A stretch of DNA of 40,724 bases from a virus (IMGVR_UViG_3300044591_001615:1-40724), one strand, 5' to 3'; positions 32,147 through 40,450 are shown, counted from the stretch's first letter. Notes: a model not told the origin generated them from the sequence alone. Numbers and translations: made by a program.

Positions 32147-33535
32147 ATGCTTTTTGACTACCAAACAAAGGCGGTTAGCGACACCCGCGCCGCCTTTTTA
32201 AACCACCGAAGGGTCATACTAACCATGCCAACTGGCAGCGGCAAAACCTATACCGCCGCCACAATGGTTAAGGCAGCAGCCGAAAAAGGTCGCGCCCTTA
32301 TGTGGGTGGCACACCGGAACGAACTACTTGACCAAGCGCGCGCCTCACTCGCAAACGTAGGCGCACCGCCCGAAATTTGCACAAGCATACAAAAGTGGAA
32401 CAGATCCGGCGGACGCATCAAACGACCAGACTTCATCGTTATAGACGAAGCCCACTTAAGCATCGCCGACACCTACAAAAAGCTAATCGAAGCCTACCCC
32501 AAAGCCTATGTGCTGGGGCTTACCGCCACGCCATACCGCTTAGACGCGCAGGGGCTGGGCGAAATCTACGACACTATTGTGGAAGGTCCCGCTACCCAAC
32601 ACCTCATAGACATCGGCAGGCTATCCCCGCCAATGTACCGCGTACCCTCGCAGCTGAATTTCGCCGAACTAAAAAAAGCTGGCCGCGACTTCGACCCGCG
32701 CCAAATGGCCGCAATGTGGGATAAGGCTAAAGTATTTGCAGGCGTAGTAAGAAACTTCACGCAAATGTGCGCAGAGGCCAAAGCAATAGCGTTTTCATCT
32801 AGCGTGGAGCAGTCCCAAAAGTTAGTAAATGAATTTGCAGCGGCTGGTTACATCGCCGCCCACGTAGACGCCGAAACGCCACCAAAAGAACGTGCAAGGC
32901 TGTTAGACCTTTTCCGCAAAGGGCAAATCCAAATACTATGCAATGTGGCTTTATTTACAGAGGGCTACGACCTACCCGACATTCAATGCGTAATCCTTAA
33001 CCGCGCTACACTATCCCGCGCCCTATATATGCAAATGGTTGGCAGGGGCGGCCGTTCCGCGCCCGGCAAAACAGGCTTTTGGGTTTTGGACTTTGGGGGC
33101 AACGTCCTGCGGCATGGCAGGTGGGAATCCCCCGTAGAGTTTAACCTTGACGGCACGCCGCCAGCACCCAGCGAAGGGGTCGCACCCATGAAGGTGTGTA
33201 AATCATGCTTTATTATAAACCCCATCCAAGCCAAAGTTTGCACCGCTTGTGGTTGGGTTTTTCCCACACACACGGGCAACGCCGAAGAAACTGAACTTGT
33301 TTCTTTGGATGACCGCCCAAGTGTCTTAGAATTTGTCGAAATTTGCAATTCCGCCACCGCCCAAATGCGACCCGAAGCAGCAGCCCATAGGCTCGCATCC
33401 GTAGCCGAAAACCCCGCCGAATACCGAAAGGCTTTGCAGCAGCTGGCTACCATGCGGGGATATTCCGCAGGTTGGGTGTGGCGGACGCAAAAGAATATCC
33501 CTTGGAAAGGCAAGGAAAAAATTATTAATGAGTAA
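32147..33535 (+). CDS. SF2 DEAH-box helicase
   Basis: 462 residues. Motif I TMPTGSGKT (residues 26-34), motif II DEAH (100-103), motif III TATP (126-129) and motif VI QMVGRGGR (296-303) are intact. A four-Cys zinc ribbon follows (Cys351, Cys354, Cys365, Cys368). It is a superfamily 2 helicase of the XPB/SSL2 or type I-restriction type, probably acting in replication or recombination. It begins 5 nt after the Mom-like gene. Confidence 0.85.
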   Translation: MLFDYQTKAVSDTRAAFLNHRRVILTMPTGSGKTYTAATMVKAAAEKGRALMWVAHRNELLDQARASLANVGAPPEICTSIQKWNRSGGRIKRPDFIVIDEAHLSIADTYKKLIEAYPKAYVLGLTATPYRLDAQGLGEIYDTIVEGPATQHLIDIGRLSPPMYRVPSQLNFAELKKAGRDFDPRQMAAMWDKAKVFAGVVRNFTQMCAEAKAIAFSSSVEQSQKLVNEFAAAGYIAAHVDAETPPKERARLLDLFRKGQIQILCNVALFTEGYDLPDIQCVILNRATLSRALYMQMVGRGGRSAPGKTGFWVLDFGGNVLRHGRWESPVEFNLDGTPPAPSEGVAPMKVCKSCFIINPIQAKVCTACGWVFPTHTGNAEETELVSLDDRPSVLEFVEICNSATAQMRPEAAAHRLASVAENPAEYRKALQQLATMRGYSAGWVWRTQKNIPWKGKEKIINE

Positions 33536-33555
33536 ACAATAACGCCGAAGCAACC

Positions 33556-35841
33556 ATGAACTTCAACCTATCTTTTTACCCTAACGTGCGCGCTCCTAAG
33601 CCGTCGCACAACATGACCTTCGAGGACTTTATTGATAATGTCCAAGCCAACCCAGAGTGGCAGGAAGCCGCAGAGCAAATCCAAGCCATAAGCGACAAGG
33701 CAGAACGCCGCGAAGCCAAAACCAAACTGCCCGGCGTACGCCTCTCGGGTACGTTTTCCGGCCAAAGCGATGACAGCATCATTACCAAGTCCGGCCTAAT
33801 TGGCATGGACATAGACGACTTCTCCGGCGACCTACAACTTTTAAAAGAACAGCTTTGCCATGATCAATTTGTAGCGGGTGCGTTTTTTAGCGTTTCCGGA
33901 AATGGCTTATGCGCTGTTTTCCGGATAACTACGGACGACTACGCCGAAGCATACATTCAAATATCGGCTTACCTAAGGAAAGAATACAACATCACCTGCG
34001 ACCCCGCGTGTAAAAACATTTCCCGCTTCCGCTTTATTACCCATGATACCCTCCCATACATCAACCTCAACGCCGTTGTTTTCGACATCAAGCCGCCCAA
34101 AAACCAAAAGAAAGCGGATTTTGTGCCATACTCGAAGGACAGCGACGTGGAGTACATCATAGGCCAAATCCAAAATTTAGGCATTGACATCACCACCTCC
34201 TACGAAGATTGGCTTAAAGTTGGGTTTGCCATAGCTGACGAGTACGGCGAAAATGGCCGGAACTTTTACCACATCCTTTCCCAAAACCACCCGGAGTACA
34301 ACGAAAACACAACCAACAAAAAGTACGACTCCCTCTTACGCGGTCGCAATTCGTCTAAACGCGTATCAATTCGTTCACTTTTTTACATCGCAGCACAACA
34401 CGGCATTCGCACCGTGTCCCCCGAACGCGCCATGATTGACGCACAAGCCCAGCGTGTTTCCAAAACCACCAACACCACACAAGACCTCGTAGGCTCGCTC
34501 GCTGCCGTGGGCGTAAACATTTCAGAAGATAATGCCAAAATAGCACTCGAAGCCGCCAAAACATCCAAGGTGTCCGGCAACGCTATGGACTTAATTGGCC
34601 AGTTTATTATTTCCAACTTCGACCTATACCGCAACGGCGTAACCCAGCGCATTTATTGCAAGGCAGACCCGCTGCACCACAAATTCATAGGGGAACAGGA
34701 AATTAACTCCATGTTTGTCCGCCTTAAGCAAATTGAACCAAAGGTTAAAATCCAAGACATTAAAGCCTACATCAACTCTGAAAACACGCCAACCTTTCAC
34801 CCGTTTGCGGACTTTATCGCCGAGAAACAAGGTTACGAAGGAAAAGACGTGGTAGCCCAGCTTATTGACTGCATTAAGGTTGAGGAGGATAAAGCATACG
34901 GCACAACGTGCCAGCATGGCATTTACAAACAGGTGTTCCTGCGTAAGTGGCTTTTAGGCGTGGTCGGCTCTATGCAAGGCCACCACAACGAACTTATGCC
35001 TATCCTTTGCGGGGCTGGCGGCATAGGTAAGACCGTTTTCGTACGGGAACTTTTACCAAAATCCATGCGCTATCTTTTCGGAAGCGGCATCATTGGAATG
35101 GGTAAAGATGACCAAATGAAAATGAATGAGTTTCTTATCCTTTTGGATGACGAATTTTCCGGAAAAACCACCCGCGACTTTAAGACGCTTAAGCAGGTGC
35201 TGTCCTTAGATTACGTTACCATTCGCCTACCATACGCTGCCACCACCGAGAAGCTCCAGCGCATCGCCTCTTGGATTGGAACATCAAACGAAACGCAAAT
35301 CATTGACGACCCCACTGGAAACCGCCGCTTTGTACCCATGACCATAACTGAAATTGACCAAAAAGGCATGGAAAAAATAGACCGCGAAGCCCTTTGGTCG
35401 CAGCTTGTTACCGAATATACGAAAGCAGACACCGAGGAACTACGCAAACCCCACCACCTTACACGCGAGGAAATGAAGTTTCTTAACATGGTTTCCGCCG
35501 CATACGCCGTTACATCAGCTGCCCAAGACCTTGTTTCCTTAATCGTAGACCTCCCGCAAATCGGGCAAAAAGTGGAGTATCTTTCCTCATCCGAAATCCT
35601 CGCACTCATGAAAATGAAGTACCGCGTTGATCAAGTCAACCCCCAGCAAATTGGGCGCGTGCTAACATCTTTAGGCTTTGAGCAAAACCTAAAGCGTACC
35701 GGAACAATGGTAAAGCGTATGTGGAAGGTGTCTTTGGTAAACACCGCCGACCTTGGTTTAATTGGCCGAGAAGTAGCGTTGCCCGGTTTAACACCCTATA
35801 ACACTTTAACTAACGAAGATTTTTTAACTTTACCGAATTAA
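33556..35841 (+). CDS. Primase-helicase: BT4734-like primase N-terminus, PriCT-2 and VirE-type ATPase
   Basis: 761 residues in three parts. Residues 1-180: a BT4734-like archaeo-eukaryotic primase domain with MDIDDF (Asp85, Asp87) and SVSGNGL. Residues 195-285: a PriCT-2-like linker (EDWLKVGFAIADEYG). Residues 370-640: a VirE-type P-loop ATPase with Walker A GAGGIGKT (486-493) and Walker B LILLDDE (527-533), followed by the TSNETQIIDDPTGNRRF sensor region. Such fusions prime and unwind DNA at the phage origin. No polymerase gene was found, so it likely feeds the host replisome. Confidence 0.85.
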   Translation: MNFNLSFYPNVRAPKPSHNMTFEDFIDNVQANPEWQEAAEQIQAISDKAERREAKTKLPGVRLSGTFSGQSDDSIITKSGLIGMDIDDFSGDLQLLKEQLCHDQFVAGAFFSVSGNGLCAVFRITTDDYAEAYIQISAYLRKEYNITCDPACKNISRFRFITHDTLPYINLNAVVFDIKPPKNQKKADFVPYSKDSDVEYIIGQIQNLGIDITTSYEDWLKVGFAIADEYGENGRNFYHILSQNHPEYNENTTNKKYDSLLRGRNSSKRVSIRSLFYIAAQHGIRTVSPERAMIDAQAQRVSKTTNTTQDLVGSLAAVGVNISEDNAKIALEAAKTSKVSGNAMDLIGQFIISNFDLYRNGVTQRIYCKADPLHHKFIGEQEINSMFVRLKQIEPKVKIQDIKAYINSENTPTFHPFADFIAEKQGYEGKDVVAQLIDCIKVEEDKAYGTTCQHGIYKQVFLRKWLLGVVGSMQGHHNELMPILCGAGGIGKTVFVRELLPKSMRYLFGSGIIGMGKDDQMKMNEFLILLDDEFSGKTTRDFKTLKQVLSLDYVTIRLPYAATTEKLQRIASWIGTSNETQIIDDPTGNRRFVPMTITEIDQKGMEKIDREALWSQLVTEYTKADTEELRKPHHLTREEMKFLNMVSAAYAVTSAAQDLVSLIVDLPQIGQKVEYLSSSEILALMKMKYRVDQVNPQQIGRVLTSLGFEQNLKRTGTMVKRMWKVSLVNTADLGLIGREVALPGLTPYNTLTNEDFLTLPN

Positions 35842-35845
35842 ACGC

Positions 35846-36463
35846 ATGGAAACGAACACACCAATATCCGAAGCCTACAACATGGACTGCATGGAGTTAA
35901 TGGCTCAATATCCTGATAACTATTTTGATTTAGCCGTGGTTGACCCGCCGTATGGGATAGACAGAAATGGTATGACTATGGGTAACTCTGTTTTTAACAA
36001 AGACAATAAGTTATGGGATAAACAATCACCAAACGCAAATTATTTTAATGAATTGTTTAGGGTTTCTAAAAATCAAATAATTTGGGGCGGAAATAATTTT
36101 GTATTACCTCCTTCGCAATATTTCGCGATTTGGGATAAGGGTGAAACTATGTATGCGCGCGATTTTGCAGAGTGCGAGTATGCTTGGGTAAGAAGCGGCG
36201 GCACACGCATATTAAAAAAATCGCCCAACCAGTCCAACCGCATCCACCCAACTCAAAAACCCGTAGCCCTTTACGACTGGATTTTTCACAACTACGCAAA
36301 GCCAACGGACAAGATTTTGGACACCCATTTGGGCAGCGGCAGCAGCCGCATTGCCGCCTACAAAAACAAACTGCACTTCGTTTCCTGCGAACTTGACCAA
36401 GAATACTTCCAAGCCCAAGAAAAAAGGTTTGCTAACTTTAAATCACAATTAACACTTTTCTGA
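35846..36463 (+). CDS. DNA N6-adenine/N4-cytosine methyltransferase with clamp-binding motif
   Basis: 205 residues. The catalytic DPPY motif is at residues 33-36 and the SAM-binding motif follows later in DTHLGSGSS (160-168), the order of beta-class MTases. A target recognition region lies between. The first half of the gene (to about 36130) is strongly AT-rich (one 60-nt line has about 27% G+C) while the second half is near the genome average, a mosaic joint. The protein ends exactly in QLTLF, a near-ideal beta-clamp-binding pentapeptide; the clamp gene begins 4 nt later. Target sequence unknown; no restriction partner. Confidence 0.85.
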   Translation: METNTPISEAYNMDCMELMAQYPDNYFDLAVVDPPYGIDRNGMTMGNSVFNKDNKLWDKQSPNANYFNELFRVSKNQIIWGGNNFVLPPSQYFAIWDKGETMYARDFAECEYAWVRSGGTRILKKSPNQSNRIHPTQKPVALYDWIFHNYAKPTDKILDTHLGSGSSRIAAYKNKLHFVSCELDQEYFQAQEKRFANFKSQLTLF

Positions 36464-36466
36464 ACC

Positions 36467-37465
36467 ATGAACACCACCACCGACATCACCAGCCTACTAT
36501 CAAACGTAGCCAAGGCAGCCGCCCCAACAACCATCCCCTCAACCCAAAACCTTTGCTTCCGAAATAACCAAGTGGAGGCAACCGACCTGCAAACGCACAT
36601 TGTCGCGCCGCTGCCCAGCGAGCTGAACTGCCAAGTAAACGCTTCCGCGCTAATCGCGGCACTTAAGCAAATCGAAAACCCAACCATCACCCAGCATGAG
36701 GGCTACATCCTCTTAAAAACCGCCAAGGGTAAATACAAAATGCCGTGCTACCCAGCGGACGAGTTTCCAGCTGCACCTTCCGTACAGGGTCAACCCCTTC
36801 AAGTGTCTTCGGAAGTTTTCGCATCCGCCATGCAGTATTGCTCCAACATGGTGGGCAAGGATGACCTGCGCCCCGTCATGTCCGGCATATACTTCGGCGA
36901 AAACGAAATCGCTGCCACCGACGCCACCCGCCTCGGGAAAATTAGCCAAGAACAGCCCCTTTCCGGCATCATTCTACCCGTTAAGCCTATCCGCTTAACC
37001 CAAGACTTTATCCGCTCAAATTTCGCTGTTACCCAGTCAGACAACCACATCAAAATAGAAGCATTTAACGCGACCATCTACGCGCGGTTAATCTCAGGTA
37101 ACTACCCGAAATACCAAGCCGTGTTCCCCTCACACCATGCCGAGTTCCAAGCGGACGCCGTCGAACTTTCAACAGCTATTCGCCGACTGCTTCCGTATGC
37201 CAATAACTCAACCAGCCTCATTATTTTTGACTTTGAGAAACAATGCCTAACCGCGTTTGACATCGACCTTAACAAAGAGGCAAGCGAAGCCTTCCCGCTA
37301 CCTTCGTCCGCCAAGCAAATCGGCGTTAATGGCCGTTTTCTTTCCGACATCCTGCGCACCATCGAAACGCCCAGCATCACCATAGCCCACGGCGAGCCAA
37401 ACCGCCCCATCATTATTAAATCCAAAAACGCAGAGTTTCTTTTAATGCCTATAATTTTACAATAA
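36467..37465 (+). CDS. DNA sliding clamp (DnaN-like)
   Basis: 332 residues with beta-clamp hallmarks: LRPVMSGIYF (residues 134-143), ATDATRLGK, GNYPKYQAVFP (211-221), NGRFLSDIL (288-296) and a terminal FLLMPI. It is about 30 residues shorter than the usual 366. Clamps encircle DNA and tether polymerases and other enzymes through QxxLF peptides. No phage polymerase is encoded, so it may recruit the host polymerase III, or serve the two phage modification enzymes that carry the motif. Last gene of the early operon. Confidence 0.8.
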   Translation: MNTTTDITSLLSNVAKAAAPTTIPSTQNLCFRNNQVEATDLQTHIVAPLPSELNCQVNASALIAALKQIENPTITQHEGYILLKTAKGKYKMPCYPADEFPAAPSVQGQPLQVSSEVFASAMQYCSNMVGKDDLRPVMSGIYFGENEIAATDATRLGKISQEQPLSGIILPVKPIRLTQDFIRSNFAVTQSDNHIKIEAFNATIYARLISGNYPKYQAVFPSHHAEFQADAVELSTAIRRLLPYANNSTSLIIFDFEKQCLTAFDIDLNKEASEAFPLPSSAKQIGVNGRFLSDILRTIETPSITIAHGEPNRPIIIKSKNAEFLLMPIILQ

Positions 37466-37478
37466 TATTTTGAAAATG

Positions 37479-37509
37479 TTTGCAAATTCAAAAAAGGCCT
37501 GTATATTTG
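37479..37509 (+). promoter_or_regulatory. Promoter of small early/regulatory unit
   Basis: TTTG at 37479-37482, a 19-nt spacer, TATATTTG at 37502-37509: a perfect match. The leader to ATG 37535 is about 20 nt and A-rich. Confidence 0.8.
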
Positions 37510-37534
37510 TAGTGTTAAATCAAACAAACGCAAA

Positions 37535-37711
37535 ATGATCAACTTAAACACAATCACCAAAAGGGAATTTGTAGACGAATTAGTCCTTTCAGATGATGCT
37601 GCCGGTTTTTACAACCCAAGAGAACAAAAACTTTTATCACTTGATTTTGATTTTGAAGAAATGAAAGTCGAATTTGAAAACTGGATGATTGAAAACTGTG
37701 ATAATGAATAA
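37535..37711 (+). CDS. Acidic small protein (58 aa)
   Basis: ATG 37535 (MINLNTITKR) to TAA 37711. 15 of 58 residues are acidic against 5 basic, and hydrophobic residues are spread evenly. Strong promoter directly upstream. Small acidic phage proteins can mimic DNA and block restriction or polymerase (Ocr-type), but the same composition has other causes. Not matched to any family. Confidence 0.6.
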   Translation: MINLNTITKREFVDELVLSDDAAGFYNPREQKLLSLDFDFEEMKVEFENWMIENCDNE

Positions 37712-37748
37712 AATATGACAGACACAAATTACAAAGACCAGCATAAAT

Positions 37749-37919
37749 ATGCGGAAAAAAAAAACAAGGGGAGGCGCTCGCAAAAATGCGGGCGCTAAAA
37801 CCAAATACAACGAAGCAACAAAAACCATCTCCTTCCGCTGTCCAGCATCAAAAGTTGATGAAATGCAGGCAATAATTAAAAACCAACTCTTACAATACCA
37901 AGCCATCACCATCGCATGA
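37749..37919 (+). CDS. Small RHH-like DNA-binding protein (56 aa)
   Basis: ATG 37749: a very basic N-terminus (MRKKKTRGGARKNAGAKTKY), a beta strand (TKTISFRCP) and a helix (ASKVDEMQAIIKNQLLQY). The layout resembles small ribbon-helix-helix regulators of Bacteroidota, with a Lys/Arg tail that could contact DNA. It overlaps the next gene by ATGA. An alternative 27-codon frame from 37716 overlaps its start and is less convincing. Confidence 0.65.
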   Translation: MRKKKTRGGARKNAGAKTKYNEATKTISFRCPASKVDEMQAIIKNQLLQYQAITIA

Positions 37920-38485
37920 CCACTACCATTATAGGGAAACACCCCTCCGCATACCAACACATTCACCGCGTTTCCGGCACTACAATCGGCCTTAACCAAG
38001 CAGCCCTCGCATTTCACACCGATTTCGCCATGTCGGGCCATGACGTAGTTATCGATATGTTCAAGCTGACCGGGTTTTTTCCGGAGCGCACCATTGCCTG
38101 CTACCCTTCCTTCGAAGGAACAAACCACCGCACACCACATTGGATTAAAAATGGCCAATACCGCCAAACAATAGAGCGCAAAGAAATGCCCTTGGAGTGG
38201 ATTGAAAACTTTGTTATTTCCGCTGTAAACCGCGACACCAAGGAACTATACCCAAACTTTTGGAGTATACTGCATTTAGCCATGTTTTACGCCGTTTCGC
38301 ATGGGGCTACCAAGCTAATCCTTATAGGCGTAGACAACACGCCAAGCGGCTCTGAAATGTACCCCGACATGGTACACCATGATTACGTTCGAAAGCATAC
38401 GGCCCTGTTGGTGGAACTTTTCCAAAAGCACGGCATAAACGTGGAATGGCTTAGGGACAACACCTCTTCACTTTGTAACCAATAA
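37916..38485 (+). CDS. Putative glycosyltransferase-like protein (189 aa)
   Basis: 189 residues. The stretch SILHLAMFYAVSHGATKLILIGVDN and the following SGSEMYPDMVHHDYV resemble DUF115/sialyltransferase (GT42-like) proteins, and the N-terminal NQAALAFHTDFAMSGHDV stretch may form the nucleotide-binding start. If so, it transfers a sugar from a nucleotide donor; the acceptor is unknown. Context: it is followed by a SAM methyltransferase. I give low confidence on the exact reaction. Confidence 0.4.
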   Translation: MTTTIIGKHPSAYQHIHRVSGTTIGLNQAALAFHTDFAMSGHDVVIDMFKLTGFFPERTIACYPSFEGTNHRTPHWIKNGQYRQTIERKEMPLEWIENFVISAVNRDTKELYPNFWSILHLAMFYAVSHGATKLILIGVDNTPSGSEMYPDMVHHDYVRKHTALLVELFQKHGINVEWLRDNTSSLCNQ

Positions 38486-38495
38486 ACCAAATATA

Positions 38496-39068
38496 ATGGC
38501 CAAGAAAAAACCAGCCATAGAAATGCCGGAAACCCTGCCGGATAGCTTTACGCCCCCGGGCTACCGCCCCGCAGACCCCGCCACCAACCGCCCTGCGATT
38601 TGGTCAAGCGAGCCGGAAATCGCACAGCTAATTCTCGCTATCGCAGCCAACACCAAAGCCAAAACCATTATCGAAGTAGGATGTTTTCGGGGGGCTACAA
38701 CCACTCAATTAGCTGCATCAGGCTTGGACATCCATGTCGTGGACATCGCTCCTGAATTGCCACCAATGCCGCCCAATGTAACCGTATACGTGGGGGATAG
38801 CATCGCACTCGCGCCCAAGCTACCCAAAGCAGACATTATCTTCTTTGACAGCGTGCATGAGTTTAAGCGGCAGCGGGACGAGTTCCAACGCTACGAGCGC
38901 ACCTGCGGCAACCCCAACACCACTTATATCTTCCATGACGCTATCCATATCTTGGACGTAGCGGCGTTTTGCGCATGGCTTCGGGAGTGGTATGACGTGG
39001 TCATTATCAACACCACCGATAATCGCGGTTTAGCCATTGCCAAGTGGAAGGGAAGCCGTAAAAAGTAA
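38496..39068 (+). CDS. Class I SAM-dependent methyltransferase
   Basis: 190 residues. A Lys-rich N-terminus and a Rossmann-type methyltransferase core: motif I IIEVGCFRGATT (residues 58-69, Glu60), VVDIAPE (81-87), a later IIFFDSVHE strand (about 113-121) and FHDAIH. It resembles Methyltransf_24/CmcI-type small-molecule or glycan methyltransferases rather than a DNA methylase (no DPPY). It could methylate a sugar made with the preceding gene. A terminator follows. Confidence 0.7.
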   Translation: MAKKKPAIEMPETLPDSFTPPGYRPADPATNRPAIWSSEPEIAQLILAIAANTKAKTIIEVGCFRGATTTQLAASGLDIHVVDIAPELPPMPPNVTVYVGDSIALAPKLPKADIIFFDSVHEFKRQRDEFQRYERTCGNPNTTYIFHDAIHILDVAAFCAWLREWYDVVIINTTDNRGLAIAKWKGSRKK

Positions 39069-39089
39069 CATACCTAACCCCCATTTTTT

Positions 39090-39112
39090 AGCCCCTTCAA
39101 TGGGGCTTTTTT
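39090..39112 (+). terminator. Rho-independent terminator
   Basis: AGCCCC (39090-39095), loop TTCAAT, GGGGCT (39102-39107), then T to 39112. It ends the last gene before the noncoding region. Confidence 0.9.
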
Positions 39113-39899
39113 GTGCCTAAAAATATAGTTTACCCTTTATCGCCACTCGCGATATATAAGTTTTATTTATACTTTACCCGCCACCCATAAACCCAGCTTA
39201 TAATAGCCCTATTTTGCTTACTCGTTTTATGGGTAATGGTTACAACTTTTAGGGGGTGCATATCATACCCCTGTATTTTCGGTGAAAGTTTCAAACGATT
39301 TTTGCACTTTTTTTCATTTTTTTTCAACAGCCGATTTTTGTCAATTTTAAATTTACACACCCCAGCGTTTTTTCCGATAAATTGCACAGCATATTCCTTT
39401 TTATATCAACCACTTACGCCAATTTTCCGCCATATTTTACCCCGCTTTTTTCCGATAAAAGTTTGTAACAGTGTGTTTTTTTACTGTTACACTCCAACCC
39501 CCGCAGCTTCAATGCGTTACAAGGGTTTTGTAACAGATATTTTTTCGCTGTTACACGCTACAGCCCTACTGCCACGGGCGTTTCCCGCGTTTCTGTAACA
39601 GATATCGACATTTCAAAAACTATATAAAAAATAGGGGTATTCAAAGTACCAAATTTTACTATTTATTATTAAGTTTCTATTAGGGCATATATCTTACAAC
39701 ATATAGTTGTAACCATTTCTATACAATGTTTACTAATATTTTCTGTTACCTGTTACAGAGTATTATATTATATAGTAAAGACGGGGGTTGTAGGCTGTAA
39801 CAGATTTTTTTTATCTGTTACAATCTGTTACAATTTGGTGGAATGGAAAAATTTGTTTTATTTGGTGGCCGAACAAAAACCGAAAATAACGCATAGTTT
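39113..39899. other. Noncoding AT-rich region, candidate replication origin
   Basis: About 790 nt with no convincing gene. It contains the TGTAACAG array (39464-39832), a 14-nt direct repeat TTTTTTCCGATAAA (about 39368-39381 and 39446-39459), a perfect inverted repeat TTACAAC/GTTGTAA at 39694-39712, and a very AT-rich core at about 39605-39780 that could melt. This is the layout of an iteron origin. Confidence 0.6.
39464..39832. repeat. TGTAACAG/CTGTTACA iteron-like array
   Basis: Plus-orientation TGTAACAG at 39464, 39529, 39594 and 39796; reverse CTGTTACA at 39484, 39548, 39743 (one mismatch), 39750, 39815 and 39825. Three pairs form inverted repeats with starts 19-20 nt apart (39464/39484, 39529/39548, 39796/39815), the last with 10-nt arms. 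Two tandem pairs step by 7 and 10 nt. This suggests cooperative binding of a dimeric protein, as at phage origins or partition/regulatory sites. Confidence 0.8.
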
Positions 39900-40244
39900 A
39901 TGAAAAGGCAAGAAGACCACATCCAAGCGGAAATAGTTAAGTGGTGGCAGACCACCTACCCAGCGAGAGCAGCTGACCTTATCCACATCCCAAATGAGGG
40001 CAAAAGGAGCGCACAGGAGGCAGGAAGAATGGCGGCCTTAGGGTTGATGCCCGGCGCACCCGATTTAATCGTGCACATCGGCTTTAACCACTTCGTGCCG
40101 ATTGAGGTGAAAGCACCGGGCGGGAGGCTATCCCAAAGTCAAAAAAACTTAAATCACCATTGGGGGGCGCGTGGAACTCAAATCCACGTCGTATATTCGT
40201 TAGAGGATTTTCAAAAAGTCATATCCCCATGGATGAAGAAATAA
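39900..40244 (+). CDS. VRR-NUC domain nuclease (complete copy)
   Basis: 114 residues, a minimal stand-alone VRR-NUC: an N-terminal helix (EDHIQAEIVKWWQTTYPARA), then GAPDLIV with Asp55, PIEVKAPGG with Glu69 and Lys71, and the Gln-containing QSQKNL helix. The PD-(D/E)xK residues are all present. It is likely a structure-specific nuclease resolving branched DNA. First gene after the candidate origin. It is the same gene as the truncated copy at 1-204. A TTATCCACA (DnaA-box-like) string lies inside at 39979-39987 but is explained by its codons. Confidence 0.85.
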   Translation: MKRQEDHIQAEIVKWWQTTYPARAADLIHIPNEGKRSAQEAGRMAALGLMPGAPDLIVHIGFNHFVPIEVKAPGGRLSQSQKNLNHHWGARGTQIHVVYSLEDFQKVISPWMKK

Positions 40245-40450
40245 GCGTTGAAGCCTACCAAAAGGGTTTAAGAAACATCGAGGCGATGGAGTTTGAGCGA
40301 TGGTACAGGGTAAGCGAACCGGAGATAGATTCGGCCATGAGGCACGCGCAGGAAACGGGGGTGCTTGCTCACGCAGGCTTCATGCTGGAATGGAATTTCA
40401 AAGAAACCTTGGTCAGGAAAGTAAAAAACCTTAACTTTGTTTCCAACTAA
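40229..40450 (+). CDS. Small hypothetical protein, second version (73 aa)
   Basis: Same gene as 189-410 in a diverged form. It starts at ATG 40229 within the end of the nuclease gene. Silent changes dominate (for example the codons of the AYQKGLRNI stretch), and the conserved C-terminal 38 residues (AMRHAQETGVLAHAGFMLEW onward) are unchanged, indicating selection on the protein. Function unknown. Confidence 0.7.
   Translation: MDEEISVEAYQKGLRNIEAMEFERWYRVSEPEIDSAMRHAQETGVLAHAGFMLEWNFKETLVRKVKNLNFVSN

Noticed and set aside
37716-37799. 27-codon frame (MTDTNYKDQH)
   Set aside because: Overlaps the better supported gene at 37749, which has an ATGA junction and family-like sequence.
39163-39387. 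74-codon minus-strand frame
   Set aside because: Needs a GTG start, Lys-rich translation of AT-rich DNA, no promoter box; not excluded but unsupported.
39236-39598. 120-codon plus-strand frame in the noncoding region
   Set aside because: Phe/Leu-rich translation of T-rich DNA, overlaps the TGTAACAG repeats, no promoter or start context.
39529-39832. CRISPR array
   Set aside because: Repeats are only 8-10 nt, in both orientations, with irregular spacing and no cas genes.
39979-39987. TTATCCACA, a DnaA-box consensus
   Set aside because: A single copy inside codons of a conserved protein (LIHIP); no cluster.
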